Shown: piece by piece, positions 43,213 through 54,600 of the stretch | Layout of the letters: each line of letters begins with the position of its first letter | Numbering within the stretch: the first letter of the stretch is position 1 | NCBI GenBank assembly: GCA_905221605.1 | Contig: CAJNDS010000020.1 | Coordinates: forward strand, 1-64,000 | DNA from: Symbiodinium natans | Lineage: Eukaryota; Sar; Dinophyceae; Suessiales; Symbiodiniaceae | Length of the DNA stretch: 64,000 nucleotides | Direction: 5' to 3' | Translations under genes and position numbers: made by a program | Notes under the pieces: generated by a model | Told to the model about the DNA's origin: nothing | The model's database searches: none | The model's input: the letters and a program-made list of their open reading frames with translations, nothing else

Positions 43213-44044
43213 GTAACTCATGGGTTCTAGGGTTACTGTGTAGGGTTATGGAGGGCAAGATGCATGAAAGGCTATGCTCGCCAGCAAGTCTTGTGGCCGT
43301 CAGCCCTGAACTTACCCCGGACAGTAAACGCCGGATGCAAGGTTGTAGGGTGCTCGTTGTCCCTCATGGGACACTACCTTGGACCCCTAAGGTTGTGCTT
43401 TGCGGTTTGGGGCCCTTTTTGAGGATCCTCTAAGGGAATATCAGGACCGCACATTAGGAGAACCTCTTAGGGGGTACATCCTCAGGGGTCTGAGACTCCC
43501 TTGAGTCCCCAGCTCGAGGCGACTTGCATCACCAACCCTACCACACTATGTGCGAGGTAGGCCCTTGGGATATTGTATCTTCCCGTTCATGCTAAGAGGA
43601 TCAGGTTTATGTCGGTTTTGACGGGCCAAGCTGGTTTGCGGTATCCTCCCCCCCCCCCCCCCCCCCCCCAGGAGAATATAGAGCGTACATGAACGAGGTT
43701 GCCGAACTAGTTGTGGTCATACGAACCATATGAAGTAGGGTGTATATTCCTGTTATTGGTGAGTGTATATAAGGTTCCTTTTTAATATATTGACGAGTGT
43801 ACATACCGGGTGTCCCTTTGGGGGTACGAGAAATATATACCCTAAGTCAAAGGTTGCACAGGGTCCGCCGGTGCGCCAGAACCAGGTTTGTGGGTTTAGG
43901 GCGGGCGGGGGGGGAGGGGGGGTTTTGGGGGGGTTTGGGATTTTGAGCTCTTGGGGATGCCCTGAAACCCTAAACCCTAAACCCTAAACCCCAAACCCCA
44001 AACCCTAAACCCTAGCCCTAAACCCTAGCCCTAAACCCCACCAG

Positions 44045-44147
44045 AGCCATCCGGAGCTTTCTGGTGGCCAGGAGAGCCCGGCCAGCCTCTCCTCAAGGAC
44101 GAGGACGATGCGACGGCCATGACGGAGATCCTGAAGGCTTTGGTGGG
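44045..44147 (+). CDS. Putative mini-exon, array-flanked
   Basis: Acceptor CCCCACCAG, frame PSGAFWWPGEPGQPLLKDED DATAMTEILKALV, donor at GTTCAGGG. The minus strand is also open (RHGRRIVLVLEERLAGLSW). Confidence 0.4.
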
Positions 44148-44324
44148 GTTCAGGGTTTAGGGTTTAGGGTTTGGGGTTTGGGGTTTGGGGTTTAGGGTTT
44201 GGGATTTAGGGCGCCAAGTGTTTGGGGCCGTAGGGGCGCCTCGTTTGCATTGTTGACGGTGTCTGGGGCCGGCTTGGGGCCTCAGGGCTTGGGGCTCTCC
44301 TGTGCGTTGTGGGTTTAGGGTTTA

Positions 44325-44455
44325 GGGTTTAGGGGTTTAGGGGTTTAGGGGTTTAGGGGTTTAGGGGTTTAGGGGTTTAGGGGTTTAGGGGTTTAGGGGT
44401 TTAGGGGTTTAGGGGTTTAGGGGTTTAGGGGTTTAGGGGTTTAGGGGTTTAGGGT
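44325..44455. repeat. (TTTAGGGG)n octamer array
   Basis: About 15 nearly perfect octamers inserted in a heptamer array. Confidence 0.95.
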
Positions 44456-44599
44456 TTAGGGATTGCGACTTAGGGCCTGAGTGTTTGGGGCCTGAGATCT
44501 CAGGGTTTATCGTTTAGTGTTTCCTAGTTTTGGGGTTTGGTGGCTCAGGGCTTGGATCCTTCCTGCTATTTTTTACAGGACTTGTTGATTTTTACCTTC

Positions 44600-44810
44600 T
44601 AGCTATGGCCCTAAACCTAAAACCCTTCTTGGCATGGATACTCTGCCTTCTTGGCATGGATACTCTGGAACTGGTCAGCAGGAGGATGGATCAGACTGGT
44701 GGGGTTTCTGACTTTGTGGAAGCCTTTTGGGCAGAGGCACGGAGGGCGAGCAGTCCTGCTTTTGCAATGCTGTCACATTGCAGTTCCAGCAGTCTGTCAG
44801 TCTGACAGTT
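44600..44810 (+). CDS. Candidate exon with 22-bp duplication at its start
   Basis: Frame MDTLELVSRRMDQTGGVSDF VEAFWAEARRASSPAFAMLS runs to a TGA near 44,804. TTCTTGGCATGGATACTCTG occurs twice in tandem just before (about 44,626-44,669). A 120-codon minus frame overlaps, so strand is uncertain. Confidence 0.3.
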
Positions 44811-45600
44811 TAGCTGCAGATCTTGATGGCTGCCCACAACTACACAGTGGAGTATGAGGCGCAGCAGCGCGCAGGGAGGCTCCCAGATCAAGCTCCCTAC
44901 TATGTCAGCATCCATGGGTCGGGTAGAGCAGTCACAAAGAAGTCCACAGATGCAGTCCCAGGTCTCACGCTGAACACTAAGTTGCTTGTTTCTTGTTGAC
45001 ATGTGAGTTGTCCATGGTAGCTGGGCTGCCATCAACTTTCTCTCTTTGACCAATCGGGGCTCTCCATTTCTTAGTGGGCGTAGTTCGGGGCTTATCGAAG
45101 CTCTGCGCCGGGACCGAGAGCGTAGACCTTTGGGGCTTACTCCAAAAAGTTGGATCTACATCCACATACTCCAATATAAGTGTACAAAGGGGAATCGCAG
45201 CTCTAATCTTCCTGAAACCATGTTCCAGCTTTCTGGAGTTCAGTGTAGGCTTCTGTGTAGGTTTGGGACGTAAGGAATTCCCGATTTTTTGGGGGCTTGG
45301 GGCTCTTTTTTTTTGTTTGGGGGAGGAGGGGGGGAGTCAATGCAGTTCAGGACATTTCGTGGTACACGTAACCTGGATACTGTGGGTTTAAGAGTGGCTC
45401 TTCGGGTCATGAAAGGTAGGTCTAACCACTAAACGCCTACAAACCCTTTCAACCCTATTAATTAAACCTTATAAACCCGACCCTTTTCACCCTGTAAATC
45501 ATATAAACCACAAAAACCCCATAAACGCCATAAACCCTATAAACCCCATGAACCCTGCAAACCCTATAAAGCCCTACAAAGCAATCACAAACCCTAACCG
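44810..45600. other. No resolved gene
   Basis: Unique sequence free of long arrays, with several overlapping short frames on both strands and ACCCTATAAA-like degenerate repeats from 45,430. Confidence 0.4.
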
Positions 45601-45603
45601 CGG

Positions 45604-45685
45604 AGCTCCTGTGCAGCTCCTCCCCTTGGTGGACCACAACTCGACTGTGCGCCTTGCGGGGGCTTCGCCGCAGATCTTTGCGTTG
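45604..45685 (+). CDS. Putative mini-exon
   Basis: Frame APVQLLPLVDHNSTVRLAGA SPQIFAL ends TTG|GTGGGG. Acceptor uncertain (GTGCAG inside would shorten it). Confidence 0.35.
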
Positions 45686-46676
45686 GTGGGGGGGCCCGGT
45701 GCTCTTTTTTGCTTCTCCTTATTTAGGGGTGAGGGTTTAGGGTCAAGTTTAGGGATTAGGGTTTAGGGGCTATGGAGGCGGGGGAGGGTTGGGGGGGTTT
45801 GCTTGTTTTTGTGTTACCCGATTTCCAAATATCCCAAAGTAGGTATTCTTTGCAGACTTTAGACCCCAATGTAGGTCTTGCTTGTATACCTGGAGCCCTC
45901 GGGTTAGGGGTTAGGGTTCAGGGTTTAGGGGTTATGGGAGGGGGGGATGCGTTGGGGGTTAGGGCTTTAGGGACTCAGGGTCCTCTGTCAGCCTCGGCAC
46001 CTCAACAGAAGTAGAACTTCCCTGTAGGCACCTTATCTTCCTAGTTCTTACTACTGCTAAAGCCCCTGTACGAGCCAGTGACTTATGTGGGGTTTAGGGC
46101 TTGGTTGCTTGGGATTTTGGGTGCTTGGGAGTTTGCAGGGCTGGGGCTGAGCGACGTCTGAAGCGTCATAAGTTCGGCGGATGACTCTGTTCGGACATGA
46201 GCTAAGAGCCTCTGAGGGTAGTGTTTTGGGCCCTTGATATGGTCCCTAACGAACAAAGTAGCAAAACGGGGCCATAGTTCAGTTGGACAACCTCAGCCCC
46301 CTAACCCCAAACCCCCAAGAGCCTAAACCATAAATCCCTGAACCCCAAACCCCGACACCCTAGAAAAACCCAAACCCACAACCCCAAAACCCTCAACCCC
46401 CAAAACCCTCAACCCCAAACCCTAAAAGCCCCAAACCCCAAAACCCCAAACCCTAAAACCCTAAACCCCTAAACCCCAAAACCCCAAACCCTAAACCCTA
46501 AATGCCCTCAAGCCCCAAAACCCCTAAACCCTAAACCCTAAACCCTAAACCCTAAACCCTAAACCCTAAACCCTAAACCCTAAACCCTAAACCCTAAACC
46601 CTAAACCCTAAACCCTAAACCCTAAACCCTAAACCCTAAACCCTAAACCCTAAACCCTACACTTGGGTTTCCTGAG

Positions 46677-46753
46677 AGGCCTTGCCCTTCGCGCGGGCGA
46701 GGCCCGGCAGACTCTGGCTGTCTCCCCTGCCGTCGCTGTCGCTGAAGGACAGG
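46677..46753 (+). CDS. Putative mini-exon
   Basis: After GTTTCCTGAG the frame reads GLALRAGEARQTLAVSPAVA VAEGQ; the donor would be GC (ACAGG|GCTTTC). Preceded by a 160-bp CCCTAAA array. Confidence 0.35.
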
Positions 46754-46911
46754 GCTTTCAGATTTAGGATTATCCGGCTTGGGGATGCAAAAACGGACCC
46801 TAAACCCTAAACCCTAAACCCTAAACCCTAAACCCTAAACCCTAAACAGGTTGAGGGGTTTCGGGGCACACCCAGCCCTGAATCCCTAAACCCGAACCTC
46901 CCACCTGTAAG

Positions 46912-46971
46912 GAGCACAGCGATGCGTCTTCCTCCGCGTCCCTGCCAATGATGGAGGACGGAAGAATTGGG
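46912..46971 (+). CDS. Putative mini-exon
   Basis: Acceptor CACCTGTAAG, frame EHSDASSSASLPMMEDGRI, donor at GTTTAC. Confidence 0.35.
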
Positions 46972-47215
46972 GTTTACAAGCCATCCGAGCCATGAACTGC
47001 CTCCACCCATGCTGTGTGCAAAGGTGGTTTTTGGCAGCATAGGGATGTTCCGGATGGGTAGAATGAAGGGTTGAGTGATGCTCCCCTGAAACCCCAAACT
47101 CTTTTCCGTTTTGGGGTCTGGGGGGGGGGGGGGGGGGGGGGGGGGGAGCCTAAACCCTAAACCCGAAACCCGAAACCCTAAACCCTAAACCCTAAAGGCA
47201 ACTTGGCGCTTCAAG

Positions 47216-47308
47216 TTTTCGTGCATGCCGGGAGGATGAGTCGGAGGCGAGCGTGGAAGTCGAAGTCGATGAGGCCAGTGGAGGGCTCTCATGCGGCTAG
47301 CTACATAG
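47216..47308 (+). CDS. Putative mini-exon, array-flanked
   Basis: After GCGCTTCAAG the frame reads RACREDESEASVEVEVDEAS GGLSCG and meets a TAG just before the array, so an internal donor (GTGGAGGG) or another frame (QVFVHAGRMSRRRAWKSKSM) may be used. Confidence 0.35.
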
Positions 47309-47520
47309 GTTTAGAGTTTAGGGTTTAGGGTTTCGGGTGTCTGGGCGTAGTTTATCCCTATACCCTACACCCTCAACCCTAAACCCTACACCCTAAACCC
47401 CCGTAGCGCCGTCAGCAGCTCAGTTCATAGTTGCTTGGATCGCGAGAGAACCCTAAACCCTAAACCCTAAACCCTAAACCCTAAACCCTAAACCCTAAAC
47501 CCTGGCTTCTGGGGTGCAAG

Positions 47521-47585
47521 TCTCCCAAATACTCCACACCATCGAGCACTACAAGGAGGTCCCAAGGCTAGCTAGAGCTCTTTAG
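47521..47585 (+). CDS. Putative mini-exon, array-flanked
   Basis: After GGGGTGCAAG the frame reads SQILHTIEHYKEVPRLARAL; an internal donor GAG|GTCCCA is possible. Confidence 0.4.
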
Positions 47586-48020
47586 CCCCCTTTGGGTTTA
47601 GGGTTTAGGGTTTAGGGTTTAGGGTTTAGGGTTTAGGGTTTAGGGATTCTTAGCTTATCTATGTAAAACTGAAGGGACAAGTGATTTTTTTGTTTATCAA
47701 GGTTCTAAGGGGAGTATAGAAGTCGAGTTATAAGGCTTAGGGCTCAGGGTTCAGGGTTTAGGGTTCTTTTGCGTATAGCTTGGCTTTTTAACTACCCGTG
47801 CGCCTACAAGCAGCAACAGAAATTCTAGTGCCTGGACGGAAGCTTACTGGCCGTGGCGAGGGTGGCGTTTTGTCGATGGCGATGCTTGGGGGCTTAGGGT
47901 TTGGGGCCGCTCTGATTTCACAACTAAACCCTAAACCCTAAACCCTAAACCCTAAACCCTAAACCCTAGACCCTAAACCCAATGGGGTGTACATGATTTA
48001 GGAAAGTGTTGAGGGCACAG

Positions 48021-48087
48021 GCAATGACCCCCGAATCCCCGCAAAGAGCTTTGAAGAAACAGAGCTTCAACAAAAGCGCTCGTCGTA
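48021..48087 (+). CDS. Putative mini-exon
   Basis: Acceptor GAGGGCACAG, frame AMTPESPQRALKKQSFNKSA RR, donor GTA|GTGTGT. Confidence 0.45.
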
Positions 48088-48269
48088 GTGTGTTCTATCC
48101 CTAAACCCAGAACCCTTAAACCCGCAAGCAAAAGCAACCAACTCTAAGTTTAGCCCGACGACCCCCCCCCCCCCCCCCAAAAAAAAAAAAAACAAAAACC
48201 AACCCCAAGCCGGTTTAGGGTTTAGGGTTTGGGGTTTAGGGTTTAGGGTTTAGGGTTAACCCTAAACTT

Positions 48270-48346
48270 ATGGACCCTTCCATGACCGAGGTCCAAGCTG
48301 GCGACCCCGTCGGTCATGAAAAACGGAAGGCGACCACGATCTGCCA
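48270..48346 (+). CDS. Putative mini-exon between arrays
   Basis: Frame MDPSMTEVQAGDPVGHEKRK ATTIC lies between two TTTAGGG arrays and ends CCA|GTTAGGG. No clear acceptor. Confidence 0.35.
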
Positions 48347-48802
48347 GTTAGGGTTCAGGGTTTAGGGTTTAGGGTTTAGGGTTTAGGGTTTAGGGTTTAG
48401 GGTTTAGGGTTTAGGCTATAGGGTTTAGGGTTTAGGGTTACTATAAGGGTCGGAATAACTTCTAATAGCATTCCCTCATCGTCCCTTTACAGATATGCTG
48501 CAATATCCCCCCCCAAAACCCTATTCTAATCACCAAGGCCCTACATGACCCTAAGGTGTTTGGTTGTGGTTTGGTTGTGGGTTTAGGGTGTGTTTGTTTT
48601 CGTTGAGCATGTGCGGGGGTTGAGTGGGTTTGGGGCTTGGGTTTACAGTGCCAAACTCTAGACCCTAAGCCCTAACGCTAAACCCTACACCCTAAACCCT
48701 AAGCCCTAAACCCTAAACCGTAGACCCTAAACCCTAAACCCTAAACCCTAAACCCTAAACCTAAATCGCTTCCTTGCTCTTGGTCCTGCTATTTCGATGG
48801 AG

Positions 48803-48842
48803 GCTTCCTAGCCCAAGTACCGCGGAGTGCAAGGGTATGCAG
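48803..48842 (+). CDS. Putative mini-exon, array-flanked
   Basis: After CGATGGAG the frame reads FLAQVPRSARVC and ends CAG|GTTGGTTTAGG. The frame is open further left (SLPCSWSCYFDGG). Confidence 0.3.
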
Positions 48843-49019
48843 GTTGGTTTAGGGCTTAGGGCTTGGGCCTTAGGGTTTAGGGTTTAGGGTTTAGGGTCAA
48901 GGGTTCGAAGTTCAGGCTTCAAGGGTCCAGGGTTTAGGCTTCAGGGCTGGTACTTCATACGGAGAATTCTTCATGACAGCATGCAGTTCTCCAAAATGTA
49001 CTCACTTTCTTGATATGTT

Positions 49020-49060
49020 TGCATATATATATATATATATATGGTATATGATATATTTTC

Positions 49061-49092
<32 letters not shown>

Positions 49093-49095
49093 TCA
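49020..49095. repeat. TA microsatellite pair
   Basis: (TA)10 and (TA)14 runs separated by TGGTATATGATATATTTTC, able to form a hairpin; unusual within the heptamer block. Confidence 0.9.
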
Positions 49096-49369
49096 TCTGC
49101 ATGTAATATGTATAGGATTCCCAAGGTTCTGTACTGTATGATAACCTGCGAGCTCCAGGAAATGCGCCTTTTTCTCATGTCCAGGACCCCCCAATCCCCC
49201 CTCATCCCCCCCCAATCCCCCCTAATCCCCCTTTAACAAACCCCCCTAAACCCCCCTAATCCCTCCTAACCCCCCACCTCCCCCCCTAATCCCCCCTAAA
49301 CCCCCTTAATAAACCCCCCTAAACCCTCCTAACCCCCCCCCCCCCCCAAAACCCCCCCCAAACCCCCCA

Positions 49370-49441
49370 GGCAGCAGGGACCTCAAAAGGGGCCTCCATG
49401 TAGATACATCCATCGCAGCGGCAGTGGCAGCTGCCGTCCGC
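49370..49441 (+). CDS. Putative mini-exon
   Basis: After CAGGCAGCAG the frame reads DLKRGLHVDTSIAAAVAAAV RV up to the TTCAGGG/TTTAGGG array. Confidence 0.35.
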
Positions 49442-50369
49442 GTAGGGTTCAGGGTTTAGGGTCTAGGGTTTAGGGTTTAGGGTTTAGGGCTGTCGCAACG
49501 AGGTCTCCGGAGTGCAGACGCTTCAGTTGCTTGGCTTTTGTACTTCCTAAAGGGGTTTAGGGTTTAGGGTTTAGGGTTTAGGGTTTAGGGTTTAGGGTTT
49601 AGGGTTGCGACTTACAACGCTGTACTCCTTCGGTCCTTCGTGGCCTTCATATCTCTAAAGCTTCATCAATTCCCCAGCCCTTTATCTTAACCCTCCACCC
49701 AGACCTCTGCAAGCCCAAACCCACTGCAAACCCTAAACCCTGCAAATATTAAATCGCCAAAGCCCTGCAAACCCCAAACCCTGAACCCTAAACCCCTCAG
49801 TGATCCATGTGCAGGTCCCTTCTTGTAGCCCCCCCCCCCCCCCCCAACTCCCGGCAGCTTTGAATCTCCCAACTTCTTCCGCGCTGCCTAGCCCTACACC
49901 CTAAACCCTACTGTAAACCCTAAACCCTAAACCCTAAAACCCTAAAACCCTAAACCCTAAACCCTAAACCCTAAACCCTAAACCCTAAACCCTAAACCTT
50001 GACAGTCCGACCTTGGGTTCCTAAACCCCAAAACATAAACCCTCAGCCCAATAAACCCCCTATAAAAGCCTAGGGTTTTGGGTGTTGGGGGTGTTGGGTC
50101 GCCTTTAGAAAGCCGTATAGTCTACCAGAAACCTCTGAGAACCGGATCCCTAAACCCTACGTAGATACCACCCCAATCCCCTAAACCCCTAACACCCTAA
50201 ACCTACCCTACGACCCTAAACCCTAAAACCTAAACCGTAACCCCTAAACCCTAAACCCTAAACCCTAAACCCTAAACCCTAAACCCTAAACCCTAAACCC
50301 TAAACCCTAAACCCTAAACCCTAAACCCTAAACCCTAAACCCTAAACCCTAAACCCTAAACCCATCGAG

Positions 50370-50449
50370 GTTCCAGATTCCCTCCATGGGCGCGCTACCG
50401 AGCCAGGGCCCCAGCGGTGGTTGGGGAGTCGGTTGTCCCTTAGGACTGG
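50370..50449 (+). CDS. Putative mini-exon, array-flanked
   Basis: After CCATCGAG the frame reads VPDSLHGRATEPGPQRWLGS RLSL to a TTTGGGG array; preceded by a 120-bp CCCTAAA array. Confidence 0.4.
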
Positions 50450-50515
50450 GTTTGGGGCTTGGGGTTTGCGGTTTGGGGTTTGGGGTTTAGGGTTTAGGGT
50501 TCTGGGTTTTGAGTT

Positions 50516-50770
50516 TAGGACGCCTTGGGATGCGAGCTCGATGAAGTTACAAAGATGGCCCTCATGTCCTTGAAGGTGAACCGCGACTCACAGATTGCGA
50601 TGCCTGTGACAGACAGATATCCGTCACCATTGTACGCACCATCAGAACCACTCGTCAAAGCAGATGCCCAAGTGCTGCAGACGGAACTCAGAATTCCCGA
50701 AAAATCACGTGGACGCACTGAGACCCTCAACTGACGATCGACCAGCCTCAAATCGTCAACTCTCAAACCT
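50516..50770. CDS. Candidate longer exon, strand unresolved
   Basis: Plus frame DEVTKMALMSLKVNRDSQIA MPVTDRYPSPLYAPSEPLVK is open for about 70 codons. Minus frame DFSGILSSVCSTWASALTSG to LSVTGIAICESRFTFKDMRA is open for 83. Neither family is recognised. Confidence 0.35.
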
Positions 50771-51126
50771 ACGTCCTCGAAGCGTTGCCCAAACTCTCAA
50801 AAACCCATGCCCAAACTCAAAAACCCTAAGCCCCAAACACGCAAGCTCAACCTCCAAACCTACACCTAAATCCTAAACACTATACGCTATAAATCCTAGA
50901 CCCCGGAAGGGTGGAGCCTGTTCCAGTTCGGGTTTGGGTACTTGAGCCTAGAAGCCTCCAAGTTCCGCCCAAAAAACTCTAAACCTGAACTCTAAAACCC
51001 TAAAAACTGCCTGACAATCCCTAAAACCCTGAAACCTCCCTAAACCCTAAACCCTAAACTAAACCCTAAACCCTAAACCTTCTAACCTAAGCATCCCTAA
51101 ACCCCTGAAACCCGACAACCCCACAG

Positions 51127-51215
51127 CGTGACTCCAGGCAACTCGAGCGACGGGTCCCAGGAGGGGAGGGGTGAGTTCGAAATCTTCGACTGTGCCTCCA
51201 AAAGCTGGTCGGGGC
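51127..51215 (+). CDS. Putative mini-exon, array-flanked
   Basis: Classic acceptor CGACAACCCCACAG, frame TPGNSSDGSQEGRGEFEIFD CASKSWSG, donor at C|GTTTAGG. Confidence 0.5.
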
Positions 51216-51355
51216 GTTTAGGATTTAGGGTTTAGGGTTTAGGGTTTGGGGTTTAGGGTTTGGGGTTTAGGGTTTAGGGTTTAGGGTTTGGGGTTTAGGG
51301 TTTGGGATTTGGGGTTTGGGGTTTGGGGTCTGGGGTTTGGGGTTTGGGGTTTGGG

Positions 51356-51545
51356 GTGTAGGGCGGAATCCCCAAATACGCCAAGCACTTTGGAATGATT
51401 TGGGTTTATGGTTTGGGGTTTTGGTTTAGGGTATTAGGGTTTAGGGTACAGGGTTTAGGGTTTAGGGTTCAGGGTTTAGGGTTTAGGGTTTGGGGTGTAG
51501 GGCGGACTCCCCAAATACGCCAAGCACTTTGGAATGATTCGGGTT
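51356..51545. repeat. Direct duplication inside a TTTAGGG/TTTGGGG array
   Basis: GGTGTAGGGCGGA, TCCCCAAATACGCCAAGCAC, TTTGGAATGATT and GGGTTTA occur in order at about 51,356-51,407 and again at 51,493-51,547. Confidence 0.85.
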
Positions 51546-51654
51546 TAGGGTTCAGGGTTCAGGGTTAAGGGTTTAGGGTTTTGGGTTTAGGTTTGGGGTT
51601 TAGGTAGGGATTAGGGTTTAGAAGGGTTTAGAAGGGTTTAGAAGGGTTTAGAAG

Positions 51655-51948
51655 GGTTTTGGCTTTAGGCTTTAGGCTTTAGGCTCTAGGCTCTAGGCTC
51701 TAGGCTTTAGGCTTTAGGCTTTAGGCTTTAGTCTTTAGGCTTTAGGCTTTAGGCTTTAGGCTTTAGGCTTTAGGCTTTAGGCTTTAGGCTTTAGGCTTTA
51801 GGCTTTAGGCTTTAAGCTTTAGGCTTTAGGCTTTCGGCTTTAGGCTTTAGGCTTTAGGCTTCAGGCTTTAGGCTTTAGGCTTTAGGCTTTAGGCTTTAGG
51901 CTTTAGGCTTTAGGCTTTAGGCTTTAGGCTTTAGGCTTTAGGCTTTAG
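51655..51948. repeat. (TTTAGGC)n variant array
   Basis: About 40 heptamers with G to C at the last position, nearly homogeneous, next to four decamers GGGTTTAGAA (51,617-51,658). This unit is not the canonical telomere repeat. Confidence 0.95.
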
Positions 51949-52835
51949 GGGCGGAAAGGAAGCCGGGAAGGCAGCAAGCAGGAGAGTCTTCGGTTGCGCT
52001 GAACCCTGGCATCCTACACCCTGAACCTCTTAAGCTCTGGCGCCCAAAAGAAGCCCTGGGTTTAGGGTTTAGGGTTTAGGATTTAGGGTTTAGGATTTTA
52101 AGGAAATCCGACGTGCCTTGCCGCCAGGACGATGTGGAAGGCAAGGCGGCAAGCCAGGGTTTAGGGTTTGGGGTTTTGATTTTGGGGTTTAGGGTTTGGG
52201 GGTTAGGGTGTAGGGTTCAGGGTTTAAGTGTTAAGGGCTTTAAGGGTACAAGGACCCTTTGGGTTTAAGGGTTCAAGGGTTTAAGGGTGTAAGGGTTCAA
52301 GGGTTTCAGGGTTTAAGGGTTCAAGGGCTCAAGGATTTAAGGGTTTAAGGGTTTCAGGCTTTAAGGGTTCTAGGGTTTAGGGACTTTGCCGCCCACCTCC
52401 CCAATACTAGACGTTCTTAATGATGACTACATGAGTCATACACAAACGGAGTATTGGAGGGGTGATATCAACCCTGAACCCTAAAGCCAAAAGCCTAGAC
52501 CCTAAACCCTAAACCCTAAGCCCTAAACCCTAAACCCTAAACCCTAAACCCTAAAACCCCCCCCCCCCCAAAGCCCCAAACCCCAAGCCCCGGTTTTCGG
52601 GTCGTGTGGGGGGGCGCGTCGATGTTGCAGGACCAGGTCGCTGGTTCCCTATTCCCTGGTTTGCGCGGGGGGGGGGGCGGGGGGTGGGGGGCGCGTGGGC
52701 GCGGGGGGCGGAGGGGGGGGGTCTCCCCTAAACCTCCTCCCCCAAACCCCCGCAACCCTAACTAAACCCGAACCCCCGAACCCCCTAAGGCCCTAAACCC
52801 TGAACCTTAATTAACCCCTAGGCCCTAGACCACAT

Positions 52836-53119
52836 GAAGAGAGAGAGTTCAACGTGAAACCCAACGAGGCTTGGGGAAGCAAAAGCCCCGGCTCATCAGA
52901 AGTACGGGCGACAAAGGATGCGCCACGCACCTCTTCGACGCGGGAGTCCTGGAGAAGCTCATCTTCAGCGATCCGCTCTTCGAGTCACGCAGCATCAAGC
53001 ATGCCTCGATGCGCGAGCTCGCGAACGGGGTGCGGAAGAACATGAGGAAGTATGACTTCATGGCCTCAATGGACTTCGGTGCCTTTGACGGCTCCTGCAC
53101 ATCAGCTGTACGCGACTTT
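52836..53119 (+). CDS. RNA-dependent RNA polymerase-like fragment (virus-derived or RdRp-like gene)
   Basis: An open plus frame of about 95 codons. It contains QKPRLIRSTGDKGCA near the start, then LFDAGVLEKLIFSDPLFES, ELANGVRKNMRKYD and MASMDFGAFDGSCTSAVRDF. The D-x3-F-D-G pattern in DFGAFDGS matches motif A of positive-strand RNA-virus polymerases; the upstream PRLI segment, some 60 residues before, fits their nucleotide-binding region. The frame then meets GTGCACCCC, a possible donor, and runs into CCCTAAA-related sequence; motifs B and C (GDD) were not found nearby. Dinoflagellate-infecting RNA viruses have left endogenous copies in Symbiodiniaceae genomes, so this may be such a copy or one exon of a host RdRp-like gene. 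The minus strand frames look like shadows. Confidence 0.5.
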
Positions 53120-53149
53120 GTGCACCCCAAGCCCAACATGCCCTAAACC

Positions 53150-53815
53150 TTCAGCAGCCCGAAATCTTTAAACAGCCCTAAACTCTCCAAAGCCCCTAAA
53201 CCGCCTAAACCCCAAATCCCTTCCAACCTCAAACAGCCCTAAACTCTCTGAAGCCCCCCCCCCCCTGAGCCCTAAACCCCCCAAGGCCTTCAGCAGCCCT
53301 AAATTCTCTTGGCCCGAGAACCCTAACCCAGTTCCCTAAACCCTAAACCCTAAACCCTAAACCCTAAACCCTAAACCCTACCCCAAACTCTCCGGTCTCC
53401 TTAGCAGCCCATAGCTCTCTTGGCTCCTTAACCCAAAGCACAACCATCCACACCCTAGACCTTAAGCCCTACACCTTGAAAAACCCTAAGCCCCAAGCCC
53501 TAAAACCTTAAACAACCCTAAGCCCTAAGCCCTAAACCTTAAACAATCCTAAGCCCTAAGCCCTAAAACCTGAAACGACCCTAAACCCTAAGCCCTAAAC
53601 CTCAAACAACCCTACACGCCTGAACCTCCAACAGCCCCAAAACCCCCGAAACCTCAAGCGCCCCCTAAACCCTCCAAACATGAAACGCCCTAGCTAAACC
53701 TCCCCCAAAACCCCCACCAACCCGCAAACTCTCCCCTACACCCTACACCCCAAATCCTAAACCCTGAACCCTAAACCCTAAACCCTGAACCCTAAACCCT
53801 AAACCCTAAACCACA
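53150..53815. other. No resolved gene; degenerate CCCTAAA-related sequence
   Basis: Phrases AGCCCTAAACTCTC and CCCTAAACC recur irregularly, with true arrays at 53,335-53,378 and 53,757-53,812. No coding signal and no continuation of the polymerase-like frame was found. Confidence 0.5.
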
Positions 53816-53833
53816 AACTCCCTTGGCCCCAAG

Positions 53834-53913
53834 GGGTCCTGGAGAAGTGCCTGTTCGACCTCGAGAGCCAAACGGGCTCCAAAGAAGGCCTCGTCCATCT
53901 CCTCAAGGCCGGG
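53834..53913 (+). CDS. Putative mini-exon, array-flanked
   Basis: After TTGGCCCCAAG the plus frame reads VLEKCLFDLESQTGSKEGLV HLLKAG to GTTTGGGG. The minus frame LEEMDEAFFGARLALEVEQA is equally plausible. Confidence 0.35.
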
Positions 53914-54039
53914 GTTTGGGGTTTAGGGTTTAGGGTTTAGGTTTAGGGTTTCGGGTTTGGGGTTTAGGGTTTAGGGTTTGGGGTTTAGAGTTTAGGGTTT
54001 GGGGTTTAGGGTTTGGAGTTTAGGGTTTGGGGAAGGCTT

Positions 54040-54140
54040 GGAAGCCCAGGGGTGCCTTTTACCCCTTTTTTTGGGTTCTGGGTTCCCTTCTAAAGTCACC
54101 AACCCCGAAGAAGGGTACCCTACTTATGAGGTGGCTAGTG
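54040..54140. mobile_element. MITE-like element, family F copy 2
   Basis: GGGTGCC, TTTTACCCC, a T run, TTCTGGGTT, CACCAACCC and GGGTACCC occur in the same order as in 17,522-17,639; the termini are decayed. Confidence 0.6.
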
Positions 54141-54287
54141 AGGTTGCAGCGTTTTGGAGACTAGTCTTTGGGTGGAGGTGGTTGGGGTGGGGCGGGGGTG
54201 GGGGTGGTGGGTGGGGGGGGTTAAACCTAGCCCTCAACCCTAACCCCTAAATCCCGACACCGCACCGCACCCCACCCCCGCCACCAG

Positions 54288-54384
54288 CTGTCATATCCCC
54301 CGCCCAAGGCCACCATCACGTGCATCACCTCGAGCCATCTCTGTGAGGAAGACCCGGGGCCGGGGGGCCCAGAGGGTTCTCGGG
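54288..54384 (+). CDS. Putative mini-exon
   Basis: Classic acceptor CCCGCCACCAG, frame LSYPPPKATITCITSSHLCE EDPGPGGPEGS, donor at GTTTAGGG. Confidence 0.45.
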
Positions 54385-54499
54385 GTTTAGGGTTCAGGGT
54401 TTAGGGTTTAGGATTTAGGGTGGTTTAGGGTTCAGAGTTTAGGGTTTAGGGTTTGGGCTGGCAGGTCTTTGAAGTCGCTCTCCAGAATGGTGTTTTTAC

Positions 54500-54600
54500 T
54501 TCTTGGTTTCTTCGCAGGCAATGAGGGAATTAGGTGCCCTATAGAATTCCTTACGGGGATATAAGGTGCCTAGTTCACCCTTCCCTAAGAACCAGTCGGT
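54500..54600. mobile_element. MITE-like element, family A copy 4 (decayed)
   Basis: TCTTGGTTTCTT with GCAATGAGGGAAT at the left and CCTAAGAACCAG at the right; only partial inverted repeats remain. Confidence 0.55.

Noticed and set aside
44691..45053. 120-codon minus-strand frame as a gene
   Set aside because: No recognised domain, no splice signals, and a plus frame over part of it is at least as protein-like; kept only as an uncertain plus-strand candidate.
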